In this document: positions 46,290-58,149 of the stretch, in pieces
How positions within the stretch are numbered: position 1 is the first letter of the stretch
Layout of the letters: every line of letters starts with the position of its first letter
Assembly (NCBI GenBank): GCA_029961685.1
Contig: JARWKL010000009.1
Coordinates: 29,389,208 to 29,453,207, forward strand
Length of the DNA: 64,000 bases
Source of the DNA: Aristolochia californica
Lineage: Eukaryota; Streptophyta; Magnoliopsida; Piperales; Aristolochiaceae
Direction of reading: 5' to 3'
The notes under the pieces: model-generated
Told to the model about the DNA's origin: nothing
The model's input: only the letters and a program-made list of their open reading frames with translations
Database searches by the model: none
Position numbers and translations under genes: made by a program

Positions 46290-48144
46290 CTAATCCATGG
46301 AAGGTAACGAGTTCAAACGAAGAACGGGAGTACACAACAATTGCTCTGATCTAGGAAGTGTCAATCCTGCGGCTTCCGTCATATCAACCTTAGCATTTGC
46401 TTCACCATTGCCAAACTTCCACTCGAAGCACTGAATCAGTGCTGCCAATGTTGTTTGTATAACTTGCAGAGCCAGGCTCGTTCCAGGGCAACCCCTTCTT
46501 CCACTTCCAAATGGCAAGAGATGGAAATGTTGTCCCCTTACTTCCACCGGGCTGCGACTGCTATCATCAAGAGTAGGCATGAATCTCTCAGGACGAAAAT
46601 TTAGAGGGTTTTCCCAGTGGTTGGGGTCTCTTCCGATGGCCCATACGTTGACGAAGAGTCGAGTGTTGGCTGGGATGTCGTAGCCAAGGATACTGCAGTC
46701 CTTGGTCGATTCTCTTAAGATTAAAGGCCCTGTGGGATGCAATCGCAGTGTCTCCTTCACAATTGCCTGGAGGTAAGGGAGATTTGTGATGTCAGATTCA
46801 TCTACCAGCCTAGCTTTTCCCACGACTGAATCAATTTCTTCTCTTGTTTTTCTGAGGATGTCAGGATGGTTAATTAGTTCTGCTAATGCCCATTCCATTG
46901 TGATGGCGGAGGTGTCGGTTCCTGCCACGAAGATATCCTGCATAGAGTAAAGAAGTTTGTTTGAAACGAGAACCCCAGATGAACTGAATTCGATCTTAGA
47001 GATCTGTGAGTGCACACACTGAATTGACGTCAGTAAGCGGGACTGTGTTTGGATTTTAGCCGTCCAAAATGGTAGCAAATTTAATGACGGAACGAGCTGC
47101 GAGTTCAACTACGGCAATAATATGGATGTTTCTGGGCTACGGAGGTTTATTATCTGTTGATTTCGAAGACTACAATTGCATGTCGTAGATTAAGAAAAAT
47201 AAAAAAAGGAAAAGAATTTGAGAAAGCGTATCCTTATCTCTTACCAGAATAAATGCTTTGATGTTTTCTCGAGTGATTTTCATATCAGCCTTGTCATCTT
47301 CAGATATCTCGAGTAAAATATCGAGAAGATCCTTCAAACCCGCATCGCCTTTCTTCATCTTGTTGGCCTCTTCTTTTTCTTTTATAATCGTCTCCATCAT
47401 TCTGTCAAACCTCAAATGCAAGTCTTTGTATCTCTTTTCCAAGCCCTGCAAATCCAGATTCTTGCAGAAACTGATATAATCTGCCAAGTTGAACTTCCCT
47501 GTAAGCTCTGCCACTTCCTCTACCAGCTTCCTGACGTCGTCAGCCTCCCCTTCCGTTTCAGTGCACCTCTTGCTCATCGTCATCCTCGAAATCACGTTGT
47601 TAGTGAGTTTCAGTAGCCCCCCGCCCATGTCCACCGGTTTTCCCAGTTGTGCTTTAAGTGCTAATGTTGTAACTAACTGTTTCAACTCTTCACGCCTCAC
47701 CGGCAGTAACTGATCAAGGGTTCGACCTCCCAGGAGCTCTGACATGCAAAGCTTCTTCATGAATTTCCAGTAAGGGCCGTAGGGAGCGAAAGAGAAATCG
47801 GCGGAGCCGTAAGTGAGATATCTGACGACCGCCGACGAGGGGCGGGAGGAAAAATGGAGCTCCTGGGTTTTGAGAAATTCTTTGGCTGTCTCTGCGGAAG
47901 AGGAGACGATGGAGGAGACGGAGCCGAGACGGATGTGCATTAAGGGACCATACCGGGTGGAAAGCTTGTGGAGGGCTTGATGGGGGATGGGGGCGAGTAG
48001 GTGGAGATGGCCGACGATGGGAAGAGCTCTTGGCCCTGGGGGGAGCCGGATGGCCGTGCGAGTTTTTGAGAAAATGATCCGGAGAAGTAGAGTAGAGACG
48101 AGCCAGAGGAAGAAGAACATGGCGTAAGTGGAGTGATCCGGCAT
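46290..48144 (-). CDS. Cytochrome P450, CYP93 family (CYP93A-like)
   Basis: ER-anchored monooxygenase. Two exons, 48144-47245 and 46937-46290, phase 0 intron, 515 residues. Features: N-terminal membrane segment (about 7-25), proline hinge [29 protein letters not shown] in the C-helix region, I-helix AGTDTS (305-310), ExxR at 362-365 (KETLR), FRPERF (414-419) and heme loop [10 protein letters not shown] with Cys450. Long stretches ([34 protein letters not shown]) agree with the CYP93A group. CYP93 enzymes act on flavonoids and isoflavonoids (for example pterocarpan 6a-hydroxylase, flavone synthase II), but the substrate here cannot be told from sequence. An in-frame TTG at 48198 was rejected as start; ATG 48144 fits the family. 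No defects seen. Confidence 0.93.
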
Positions 48145-48664
48145 GGTGTCTCCAGCGGGAAGAGAAGAGATGGTCGCCTGGTCGGTCCCTAATCCCAATT
48201 TCGAAGACTTAACGTTGTATTTTAAGGGAAGGGGAAGGGGAAGAAGAGAAAGCGATCAGTAACAGCCTTTGATTCCACAAAAGAAAGAAACTACCACTAC
48301 GAGATAAATACCATAACTGGTCAAAGTTAGATAATTTTAAAAATATTTTGATGACGTTGGTGTTTTTGAAAATAATTTATTTTAAATAGATATTTTAGTA
48401 AAATTCCCAAAACAAATTGAGAGACGACAATAGATACAGGGAGAACAAATGGTGTAGTCTTGCCGGCCTAAAAAGGCTTATTATGTTCAAACAAAAAGAA
48501 ATTTCAGATTGAGCTGCAGCCTGCAGGGACGTCCAGTTTTTTTGAAAGATCCTGCTTAAGCCATGGACCAGTCAACAGTTGGGCCGGCCAATTGATAAAG
48601 ATAGTCAGCTATCGCGTCCTCGCGCCATGGGCTACTACAGCACAAAAGATGGTCTGTATTTGAA
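48145..48664. other. P450 5' flank
   Basis: Upstream region of the minus-strand P450 gene, running directly into the oxygenase pseudogene. No other gene was recognised. Confidence 0.4.
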
Positions 48665-49467
48665 TATTGTAATTCACTCCCGAAGGAATTGACGTTCCTC
48701 ACAGTCTAGTAGATGAAGAGATGCAACAGAAAATAAAAAAAATGCCAAAGAATTTCAACGATCATCACCAATGGGACCAGATCCGAAGTGAAGATAAATG
48801 TGAAGAGTGGAGCCACGACCATCTAATATATGATTCGAGGTTTCGTTCGTGCCTTGCATCTCAACCACTAAAAGGAAGATCTGCTTCTGGCTTAATGCTA
48901 TTTTACCTTTTTGTTTCTTATCTCTTGAGTATGCTCTGAACATCATGTAGGAATTGAATGCTGAACCTGTGGTTCCAGAAGGATTTCCTGAATGGAAAGC
49001 AAATATGGATTCCTGGGGCCACAAAATGATTTCTGCAATTGAGGTGAAGCCCTTCTGTTTTAGATTTTTTTTTTCCCTACCAATTTTACTGACATGGTTG
49101 AGTTCGTACCACTGGCACATTTTGAGGTTTTCGTTCTTTTCATTCTTAATTTCGACAGGCTGTTACTGAAATGGATGCAATTAGCTTTAACTTGCCAAAG
49201 GATTCCTTCCATCTGTTATGAAACTGGTAATTCAGCTGTGCCTGCATACTTTCTGATTGGAGCATGGTGAATTCTGTCTTTCTTTCTTCTTCTTTGTCCT
49301 TTTTCTTTCCAATCTTTTCTCTACTGAGGCATTACGAAGGAGGGTATTAGGAAAGATCTACCAGATATTAAAAAAATTAATTGTTCATTATAAAAAATTC
49401 ATATGTTTTGCGCGCTTGCATAATGGCTATCAACATTAGCTGTAATAGTTTTCTTATATTACTTATT

Positions 49468-49675
49468 ACTAAGAGATATTTCTCCTTCTTATTAACTGAT
49501 GGGAGAACTACAGAATATATAAGTACAAAGTCTATAATTCTGGGAAACCAATTCTACATAAAATTAGGAACAACCTCTAGAAATCTAATTAACATTAGAA
49601 GAAAAAATCAATTTTTTGTAGGTTGTATGGGAAACAACTTCCTTGCTTGCCAAGTCACCAATAGGTCCTCCAACA
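49468..49675 (-). repeat. 3' LTR of the 49-54 kb copia element
   Basis: About 208 bp; minus strand begins TGTTGGAGGACC after the polypurine tract and ends near TATCTCTTAGTA. It is clearly homologous to 54146-54352, with indels. Confidence 0.85.
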
Positions 49676-52600
49676 CTCCCCCTCAAGCTGGTGAATAGAT
49701 GTTGTCCATTCCCAGCTTGCTTATAATATGTTGAAATGAGTGATTTAATAGTCCTTTGCTAAGGATACCCCGAGTTGCCCATTGGTCGAGACATAAGGAG
49801 TACAAATTTAGCCACTATCCAAGATCTCCTTGATGAAGTGTTGATCTACTTCCTCGTGTTTTGTGTGATCGTGTTGTACTGGATTATGAGCTATCTTAAA
49901 TCGCTGATTTGTTGTCGCAGTACAACCTCATGCTTCCTACCCACTTGACTCCTAAGTCTTCCAATATAATCTTTAGCCACAAGAGTTCACAAATTCCATG
50001 TGTCATAGCTTGGAGTTTTGCTTCAGCGCACCACAGTTTGTTCTTTGCTTCTCCATGTCACCAACTTTCCTCCTAAGAAGGTACAATAATCAGATGTTGA
50101 CTTGTAGTCTACTACGATCCAGCCCAATCAGCATCAATGTAGGCGTCTATACTTAGATCCCTATTATTCCTGAAGAGGACACCTTTCCTAGGAGTAGATT
50201 TCAAGGACTGTAAGATTCAGTGAACAACTTCCAAGTGGGAATCCTTTGGAGAGTGCATGAACTAGCTGACTACGCTCATAGCATAGGCAATGTCGGGTCT
50301 TGTGTGGGACAAGTAAATGAGTTTCCCTATTAACCGTTGATATCTCCCCATGTCTACCATCACATTGTCTACAACTTCTCTTAGTTTGTGATTCTGTGCA
50401 ATATGAGTTTATGAGGGCTTGCAGCCGAGCATATCTATGTCCTTAAGGAGGTCAAGTATATATTTCTGTTGGGAAATAGCATTTCTAGAGTATGCCACTT
50501 CAATTGCCAAGAAATATTTCACTTTCTCAATTCTTTTATTTCAAATTCCTTGGCCAAATGCTTCTTAGAGTTTGTTTTCAAAGTCATTTCAAGTTACAAT
50601 AATGCTATCAACAAAAACTATCAATATTGTAACTTTACAAATTTCCTATCATGCTCTATTTGAACTTCATTTTCTTTATTACACTGGTAAATTTACCAAA
50701 CCATGCTCTAAGGGACTGCTTTAACCCAAATATGGCTTTCGTCAACATGCTCTCACTGTCATTTCTAAAGTTTTTAGTTAAACCTAGAGGTGCTCCCTTG
50801 TAGACTTCTCTCTCCAAATCACCATGTAAAAATACATTCTTAACATAAAATTTCTGTAGCCTGTAAGGACTATCCAAGGTTAGCAGCCAAAAGATAATAG
50901 TACTGTAATAATGTTCATTTTTTCAATTGGGGCAAATGTCATCTAATAATCTATTCCATATGTCTGAGTGTAGCCTTTGGCTACAAGCCTAGCTTTATAT
51001 CTCTCCAAGGTTCCATCAACTCTATACCTCAATGTGAACACCCATTTACACCCTTCCAGTTTCTTCCCTTTTGGCAACTCAACTAAATCCTATGTCTCAT
51101 TTTTTTTCTAGGGCTCTCATTTCCTCACTCATAGCTTTTTTCCATTTCTCATCCCTAAGTGCGTGCCTCTTGGACTGATTGTGGAATTTTAATGGCGTGA
51201 AAATCTGTGAGAAATGCTTTATGCAGTGGTGAGAATCTATCAAAGGAGATAAAGTTTGCTATGGGTTGTTGAGTGCATTTTTCGCCTTTCTTTTCTTAGG
51301 CCAATTGGTATATCAAGGTCCATAGGCTCAGGTTGTTAAGCAAGAGGATTTTTATGTGAGTTATTTTTAGATTGAGAAGAATTTCTGTACCTGATACAAG
51401 ATCAGCTTCTTGGGCTTGCATTGGTTCAGGTTCAGACTTTTTCTTTCTTGAATACACTTGTAGTGGCAAGATAGTACTATCACTACCGGTTTTCTTATCA
51501 GAAGTTTTTCCTGTTTCAGCGGAAGACAAGGATTTTTCTGCTGGAAAAAGAGAATCAGCAGAAGTAAGTATTTTAGGAGCTGAAATTAAACTTATTTTTC
51601 ATTGAATGCTCCCCTGAAAGATAAGTTGCACCCAAAAAAGACTTGTTTTCAGCAAAACTGACATCTTTAGAGATAAAGAATTTTTTTGAACTGGGATGGT
51701 AGAATTTATACCCTTTTTGGGTTGAGGAATAACCAAGGAAGATACATTTAAGGGCTGTAAGATCCAATTTACGACAGTTTTGTGCATGAATGTGAATATA
51801 AGAGACAACCAAATATTCTTGGTGGTAATTGGGTAGATTTATTGCATTCAGGATAGAATTGATAAAGGGCACTTGCTGGGGTTTTATTGCCCAATACTCT
51901 TGAAGCTAGACGGTTTATGAGATGAGCTGCAGTCAATACAGCTTCCCCCAAATAGGATTTAGTCACTTGTTTCTCGAATAAAGGCTTGAGTAGTTTCAAG
52001 AGGATGGTGAATTTTTCGTTCAGCAACCCTGTTTTGTTGTGGAGTATCAGTACATGAAGAAGTGTATTATCCCTTCCCTTTGGAAAAATAGTGAAAGAAT
52101 CTTGTTGAAATATTCTGTTCCATTGTCTGACTTGATTATTTTAATTTGAACACCAAACTGATTTTATGTCACTGTGTAGGGAATACAAAACTGACATCAG
52201 ATTTGTTTTTCATGAGAAACAGCCAAGTAACACAAGTACAATCATCAATGAAGGAAATAAACCAGCAAGCTCCAATAATATTTGGAATCCTAGTAGCCCC
52301 CAACACATCAGTTTGAATCAAAGAAAAATGCTATAAAGATTCATTATCAATATAGAAATGAGGCACGATGATGTTTGGCAAATTGACATGTTTCACAATG
52401 AAAAGATTTATCATCCAAATTATGAAATAAAACAGGAAATATAGTCTTTAAATAGAGAAAAAAGGATTCCCTACAGGAAAGTGTCCAGCCAAATTTGGGG
52501 TTTATTTGGTGAGAATTTTTTTGAGAAATAAAGATAAACATCATTATCCTTGCCACCACTAATATCTATAAAGTAGAGTTCTTCCTTCTCTTTAGCAAGG

Positions 52601-54145
52601 CCAATTGTCCTCCCTGTGACTAGTTTCTGAAAAACACAAGGATTTGGAAAAGATGTCACTTTAATTTGATGTTTACATAAAAGATTGACAGAAAGTTTGG
52701 GCACATGAAGAACAGTTTTGAAAGCAAGAGGTGTAAAATTTATAGTTCCTTTTCCTTCCACGGATGCAAGGGTTCCATCAGCATTTCGGATTTTTTGGTT
52801 TCCAGGACATGGGATCTATGGCACCTGAGTCTATTATCTCGGTCTCATGCAATTTACAGTTCTTTAAGGCACTAAAGGGTTGAGATAAGGGATACTTACC
52901 TGAGTATGCCAATGAACATGAGCCAACCAGTTTGTCAAGTGAAGTGAAGAGGCTCTGAAGTTTCTCAATTTCCTCCTTATTTAGTGTATCAATCTGTGTT
53001 TCTGCTTGTTGAGTCTTGGCTAGGTTTATCATCAACAAGGGGAATATTTGCTCGACTGCCTTGTGGAGCATCCTGCTGTTGGGTGTTGTTGTTTCTGCTG
53101 AATGGTGGTTTTCCCTTCAATTTCCCGTGCATCTCCCTGTTATGCCTTGGTTTCTTGCAGTAGCTGCACGAAAGGTCTTCCTTATTGATTGGTGTCCTGT
53201 TTACCTCTCCTTCGTGCTCCTTGTCTGAGTTCAAGCCATAGAATTTTTTTGGAGATGATGGCTTAACCACAGCCAAGGCAGAACCCTCATTAGTCGGAGT
53301 GTCCAACATTACGGCCTGCCTTCCCTCTTCAGCATATGAGAGAAAATTCCTCATTCAAAGAAGATAAGGTTTCCTTTTCAAGCACTTGCACTCGAATTTG
53401 TCAAACTCTATATTGAGTCCAGCTAAGAACTCATAAGTTTTTTGCTTTCCATAAATTTTAACATCATAGCAGCAGCATCACTCCACTTCATCTTCATGTT
53501 TTAATAGTAATCTAATTCAATCCATTAAATTTTCTAATTGTTATTGTATTCGGTAACAGACTTTGTACCATGTTTTATCGAGTGATACTTGGTTTTTGTC
53601 TCATAAACCAAGGCTGCATCCTTAAACTTTGGAGTAGGTCTGCCTCACAGTGTCCCATATGTCTTTGGCAGTTGCCAAAAACATGCAGGTTCCACTTATC
53701 TTCGGTTGCATCAAATTCCAAAGCCATGACATAATTGAGCATTCTACGTCCCAAACCTTGAACTTTGGATCATCTTCACTTGGCATGGGTCCAATCAAGT
53801 GGCTGAGTTTGCCCTTACCCTTCACACACGCCCTTACCCACTGGGTCCATACCAGATAATTTCTTCCACTTAGGCGGTATCATGGCTGTAGGTTTTTATA
53901 GCCATCTTGTAAAATCTGGACAAGTTGATTTGACTCAGTGTTGGCAGGAGTAAGGGTTTCAGATGTAAAAGACATTGTGAATTTTTTCTGAGTAGTGATT
54001 GAAGTGTTTGAAGACAATAAAATGTCAGGAATTAAAAGCAATGAAGGCGCCAAGAAATATTCTGCAACCAGCAATGAAGGCTGTGCAGAAAAAATTCCCA
54101 GTAACTAGAAGAAAGAAAAAGAAGAAGCCTAGAGCTCTGATACCA

Positions 54146-54352
54146 TATAAAGAGATATTTTTCCTTCTTATTAGCTGATGGGAGAACTACAGAATATATA
54201 GAGTACAAAGGCCATAATTCTAGGAAACTAATTCTACATAAAGTCAATAAACAACCTCTAGAAATTAGAATCTAACTAACAGTAGAGGAAAATTTCAAAT
54301 TTTTGTAAGTTGTATAGGAAACAACTTCCTTGTTTTCCAAGTCCATCCAACA
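54146..54352 (-). repeat. 5' LTR of the 49-54 kb copia element
   Basis: About 207 bp; minus strand begins TGTTGGATGGACTTGG and ends TATCTCTTTATA, directly followed by the primer-binding site at 54145-54134. Confidence 0.85.
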
Positions 54353-54440
54353 GATTCTCCCACACTTCTAACCTTCTAAATCCAATTAGTGAAAAAAATG
54401 GCATTGTCTTGCCTTGATTAATTTCACAAGACAGTGAATT

Positions 54441-54850
54441 TTATAATTTGGATCTTTTTTTTTTTAGAATAGTGATGTGCTTTTGTTTCATGCAAAACTT
54501 AAATACATGCTGGAGTACAATGATAGAGAGGAGGGCACCGAGCAAATGTTTGCTTATCCAGCCAATGACTGTGGCTAAATCCCCTTCTATCAGCAATGGG
54601 TCTTTGAAATTCTGAGTGTATAGGGCTTTCATCGCTGTTTCATTGGAGCCAGAGACTCCTGCTGGACCAGAGAATACCTGGAGGATTGACCCATTGCTAT
54701 CTCAAAAAAGAAACCAATTCTGGCTAGACCTGGTTAACGAAAGAGAAGTAAAAAAATTGAGATTGAGCCAACCAGTTGAGGGGAGTTTCCAAAGAGATCA
54801 TACTGGTGTGGGCCTTTGGCTCAAATCTCCCCAAGGGTAAGGGGGTGCGT
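54441..54850 (-). mobile_element. LINE RNase H-like fragment
   Basis: The minus strand reads AGPAGVSGSNETAMKALYT followed by PLLIEGDLATVIGWI, the RNase H-like tail typical of plant LINEs (compare the fragments at 3440 and 13880). It is short and 5'-truncated, between the copia element and the last oxygenase pseudo-exons. Confidence 0.5.
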
Positions 54851-56131
54851 GCATTTCTAATCATCATTTTAGAAAAAAAGAGATCTAGTGGTAGGTTCCC
54901 TTTTTTCTGAAATTAGTAATCAGTTGCTAAAATCTCCTTATGGCTGAGCTGGGAAAAGGAGGCATTTCATGTAAGATTTCTCTATTATCCCTCCAAGTGA
55001 GCTTGATGTTCTGTCAAAGGTTATTTTTTTTCTTTTCAACTACTAATTCTAAGGGAGATCATTTATTGCTGCCCTCCATAAAGCTTTTCCATAAGTAGGA
55101 AGACTAATGAATTGTGAAAAGATGCTGGGGAAGCAAATGGATATAGAAACCAAATTTGGAGGTTTCATATGATATCATTGATTAATGGGATACAAAGAGT
55201 GCGTCACTATGTGATTTGTAAAGAATATGGCAGCTTCTTGTGTTCTTTCATGTAAATAGTTTCAGAGCCAATTGAGAGGTTTCAGATAATATAACTGAGT
55301 TGAAGGATATCTCTCCAAGCCAGCATAATTTGGCTTCTGCATTTTAACATAATCTCATAATTTGGCTTCTGCATTTTAACTAATCTCATAATTTTGATTC
55401 AGAAAAGAGGGATGTCTTCGTGCATGTGTTTTTTTTGTTTTTCTTCATAACGTTTTAAATTTATTTCTGTGTCAATATCAATCGTAGGGGAAAGAACAAA
55501 AGGCCTGTATTGTCTTGGAAACATTAGTAGTGCATGCCGGTCAGATTTTTCATCATTCTTCTCTGCAATCTAATTTTGCCAGAAATATTACATATATTAT
55601 ATTCTAGGGTCATAATCTGCTTGCTCCTACTGGGAGTGATCTCCAATGATTTGGGAGTGAGGGCAATCTCTTTGCTGGATATCATTTTGATCTCAACTTC
55701 TTGACCATCCATGGGAGGAGCAGATTTCCTGGGCTCAATATTTGATTGAGAAATGGAAAAGGAGTCAAGGTGCCCTTCAGTTGCTTACTGATACAGACTG
55801 GAAAAGAGGTCAGTTTCAGAAATGAATTTGAGGCTGTGTTTTACCTTAAGCAAGAAAGGCAGTTAGTTGTGATTTGCTGCCTGAGAGGTAATATATTATA
55901 GGGTTGGCATTTTCTGAAATGTAAATCACTTGTGATGCTGAAATGCACCATTGTGAACGTCCATTGGTGGATACTGAACATTCACAACCCCATCTTTCAA
56001 AGTCACATGAATTTTTGCATTTCAGACAATCTAATCTTCAAATTATTGAGTTACATAACATAGTCACATGAAACTAAAGGTATTGTATGTTTGTTATATC
56101 ATAGTTGTAACATTATACTGCTCTTTTGCAG
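54851..56131. other. Non-coding remainder of the oxygenase pseudogene
   Basis: AT-rich sequence with a ~31-bp tandem duplication (AATTTGGCTTCTGCATTTTA) near 55327-55390. I looked for the missing middle exons of the oxygenase here and did not find them. Confidence 0.35.
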
Positions 56132-56500
56132 CTAGAATGGCTTACTGGTGGAGAATGTATAGCTGGTACGCACGAGGTACAAGTATGACAACTTAAGCTA
56201 TAAAATTAGCAAAAGGAGCAAAACCCGAGCTTGTGCAGGGTTTCTTCAATGGTTTGTGGAAGAGATTAGCTTTCTCGCTTCATGAATTGATAACAAATTT
56301 TTCTTTGGCTGATTTCTTACTTTTTCCTTTTCTGATGCCAATACAAGCTGTTCGCTCACATTGCTTCAGAGGTTGTGCTAAAGCCATTAGGGCACTTTGT
56401 AGACTCACCCATGGCAGACAAGCACCCACTTATTTATGCAGGGGAATTTGTTGAGCAAGAACTTTCTGTTGTCAATCTCAAAGGAAAGAACGATAGTTGA

Positions 56501-57179
56501 GGGTGTAAGATTAGAAATCCTGATTCTCTTTCACTTGGAGACAAGGGATTCTTTTGATACTAGATATTTCCCCCTAATTCCAAGCAATTAAAAAATTCTA
56601 ATTGGTACTGAAAAAATCGTATAATTTAGCCAAATGGTCTGGGAAGATCACATTATTTCAACTTTTTCGGCTTTGGCATGTTATGGAGTATCTCTTGGTA
56701 TTTATTGAACCTTACAAATGGTGGAAAGTACAGAAAAGACCATGTCGGGACCTCAATGCCATGCCTGGAGAACTTGTGAATAGCTTGACTGAAGGAAAAT
56801 CAGTTGATCAGTAGTCAGATAAACGGTGTAACCAAGATTTGATAGATATGAACAGCTAGCGAGACCCTGCATTATTTGAGCTGAACCAGGCTTCGATGGA
56901 TCATTGATGGCCTGACTTCAGCTGTGGAGCAATGTGAATGGCGTCAAGAGTAAATAATCATGCAGTTGGAAAGCTGCAAGACGGTTACAGATCCAAGTCC
57001 AACGTCTTCCATGCAGATTCTCCAAGAACAAATCAGGCTTAACAGGAGAACCAGCATGATTTCTTCAGAGCTGGTTGATAGAAATGCTCAAAGGTGTGAA
57101 CTCTTCACTATAAAAACCCTCAAATTGATGCTTCCATGCAGAGAGAAGCAAGTCAAGACAAATTCCAAAGACGAATAAA
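56501..57179. other. Intergenic and 5' region of the lipid-transfer gene
   Basis: Oxygenase 3' flank followed by the promoter and 5' UTR of the next gene. A 72-codon frame at 56960-57178 ends just before the ATG at 57180 and is probably leader sequence. Confidence 0.35.
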
Positions 57180-57586
57180 ATGACTGCCCTACTCCAAAAG
57201 GCAATGTGGCTGATATTTTTAGTCACCCTGGGTGAGGCACAGAATCCAGGCCTGAGCCAAGCTTGTCCAGACTCATATTACTCTGCCATAATGCAGCTCT
57301 TACCATGCAGGCAAGCCGTAGCTCCTTTCAGCCCTTTGCCTCCAAGTGAGGCCTGTTGCGCCGTCGTCAAAGCTCTAGGACAGCCTTGCCTCTGCTCCAT
57401 TCTGAACGGTCCACCCATGTCAGGAGTTGATCGAACCATGGCCATGCTGCTTCCAGCAAAATGTGCTGCCAATTTCGGGCCATGTATATCATTTATAACC
57501 CTTTCGCTTGACCCATGTCTGATTAACTTCATCATTAAATTGATAAATCTTTCTACGCATGTTTTGCAGGTCCTCCTGAAGCTTAA
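57180..57586 (+). CDS. Lipid-transfer-like protein, eight-cysteine (2S albumin/LTP) superfamily
   Basis: Small secreted protein. Two exons proposed: 57180-57483 and 57570-57586, 106 residues. Signal peptide about 1-20 (ALLQKAMWLIFLVTLGEA). The eight-cysteine pattern C-C-CC-CxC-C-C is Cys29, 43, 59, 60, 70, 72, 95 and 102. The 86-bp intron starts GTATAT inside the codon of Cys102 and ends TTTTGCAG; splicing rebuilds that Cys and adds PPEA before a TAA. Read without splicing, the frame keeps a Cys at the same place but runs on for 48 unrelated, partly hydrophobic and basic residues, to 57644. Length and ending of the spliced form fit the family better. Members bind lipids in the wall or act in defence signalling; the specific role here is unknown. 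Confidence 0.8.
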
Positions 57587-58149
57587 AAGGATGGATGGTC
57601 GGGCCAGTGGGAAGAATAAGTTTAAGCAACTAAGAAAATGTTAGTGTCCTCGAGTATAATCTGTAGTGAGTGCAACGCTTGGTTTCGTCTTGTTAGTTGG
57701 CAGAACGGAACCATGGAAAGATTTCCATGAATTGTAGTCTGATAACTGAAGTGGGGGAGTTGCAGATTGTCGTGTATTCAACTCCTTTGGCAAGAATAAA
57801 ATTGCACCCCTAAAGCTGTGTCACATCGTCAGCCTGTTCACTTATGCTACTTTCTGGCCATTTAAAACTCAATTTAGCCGAGTCTGTTGCTTACCATTGG
57901 ACATTGCTAATCACAAATTTGTAGTTGAAGACTAGCTAAGCAAGCTACAGTTGAGGAGGTTGGGCCAAGGATGCAGACATAGTGGGGATTGATTGGATTT
58001 CCAAACCTTTCAATCGATTTGCAAGTCGGATTTACAACGTGGGCTCAGGTTTTAAAAAACCTAGCCAAACCTGATCCGTGCCTCGCCTTTTAAATGCACA
58101 TGATAGATCACTCCAAGTAGCAAAATGTTTGCACATATGACTTATGAGC
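57587..58149. other. 3' flank of the lipid-transfer gene
   Basis: Probable 3' UTR followed by sequence leading into the next copia LTR. Nothing else recognised. Confidence 0.35.

Larger units (their letters stand above)
49468..54352 (-). mobile_element. Full-length but degenerate Ty1/copia retrotransposon
   Basis: LTRs at 49468-49675 (3') and 54146-54352 (5'), minus orientation. The primer-binding site TGGTATCAGAGC (54145-54134) abuts the 5' LTR, and the polypurine tract CCAGCTTGAGGGGGAG (49691-49676) abuts the 3' LTR. Coding pieces in order: gag starting with the ATG at 53975, a degenerate zinc knuckle near 53190 (CSYCKKPRHNREMH, last Cys replaced), protease-like IDSGAIDPMSW (about 52825), gag-pre-integrase and integrase (52760-51600), reverse transcriptase (FYVKNVFLHGDLEREVY, 50877-50656) and RNase H toward 49900. 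Many stops and frameshifts. The LTRs differ by substitutions and indels, so it is not a recent insertion. No clear 5-bp target duplication was found. It lies within the oxygenase pseudogene. Confidence 0.88.
48665..56500 (+). pseudogene. 2-oxoglutarate/Fe(II) oxygenase (isopenicillin-N-synthase-like) pseudogene
   Basis: Five relic exons: 48665-48839 (FTPEGIDVPHSLVDEEMQQK, then a frameshift and stops), 48951-49043 (ELNAEPVVPEGFPEW, DSWGHKMISAIE), 49159-49226 (AVTEMDAISFNLPKD, frameshift near its end), 56132-56251 (LEWLTGGECIAGTHEV, then stops, then LCRVSS) and 56348-56500 (LFAHIASEVVLKPLGHF, AGEFVEQELSVVNLKG, stop at 56498-56500). These match, in order, a plant family of large 2OG-dependent oxygenases of unknown substrate. 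The upstream exons and the middle exons that should carry the HxD iron-binding pair are missing. The copia element 49468-54352 sits in the gap. The last exon is open and well preserved, so the decay may be recent. Confidence 0.8.

Noticed and set aside
48145..48198. N-terminal extension of the P450 from a TTG codon
   Set aside because: Plant genes start with ATG; ATG at 48144 gives the family-typical N-terminus with the membrane anchor.
57180..57644. Unspliced 154-residue version of the lipid-transfer protein
   Set aside because: The tail after the eighth cysteine is unlike the family, and a well-placed GT-AG intron gives a typical short ending.
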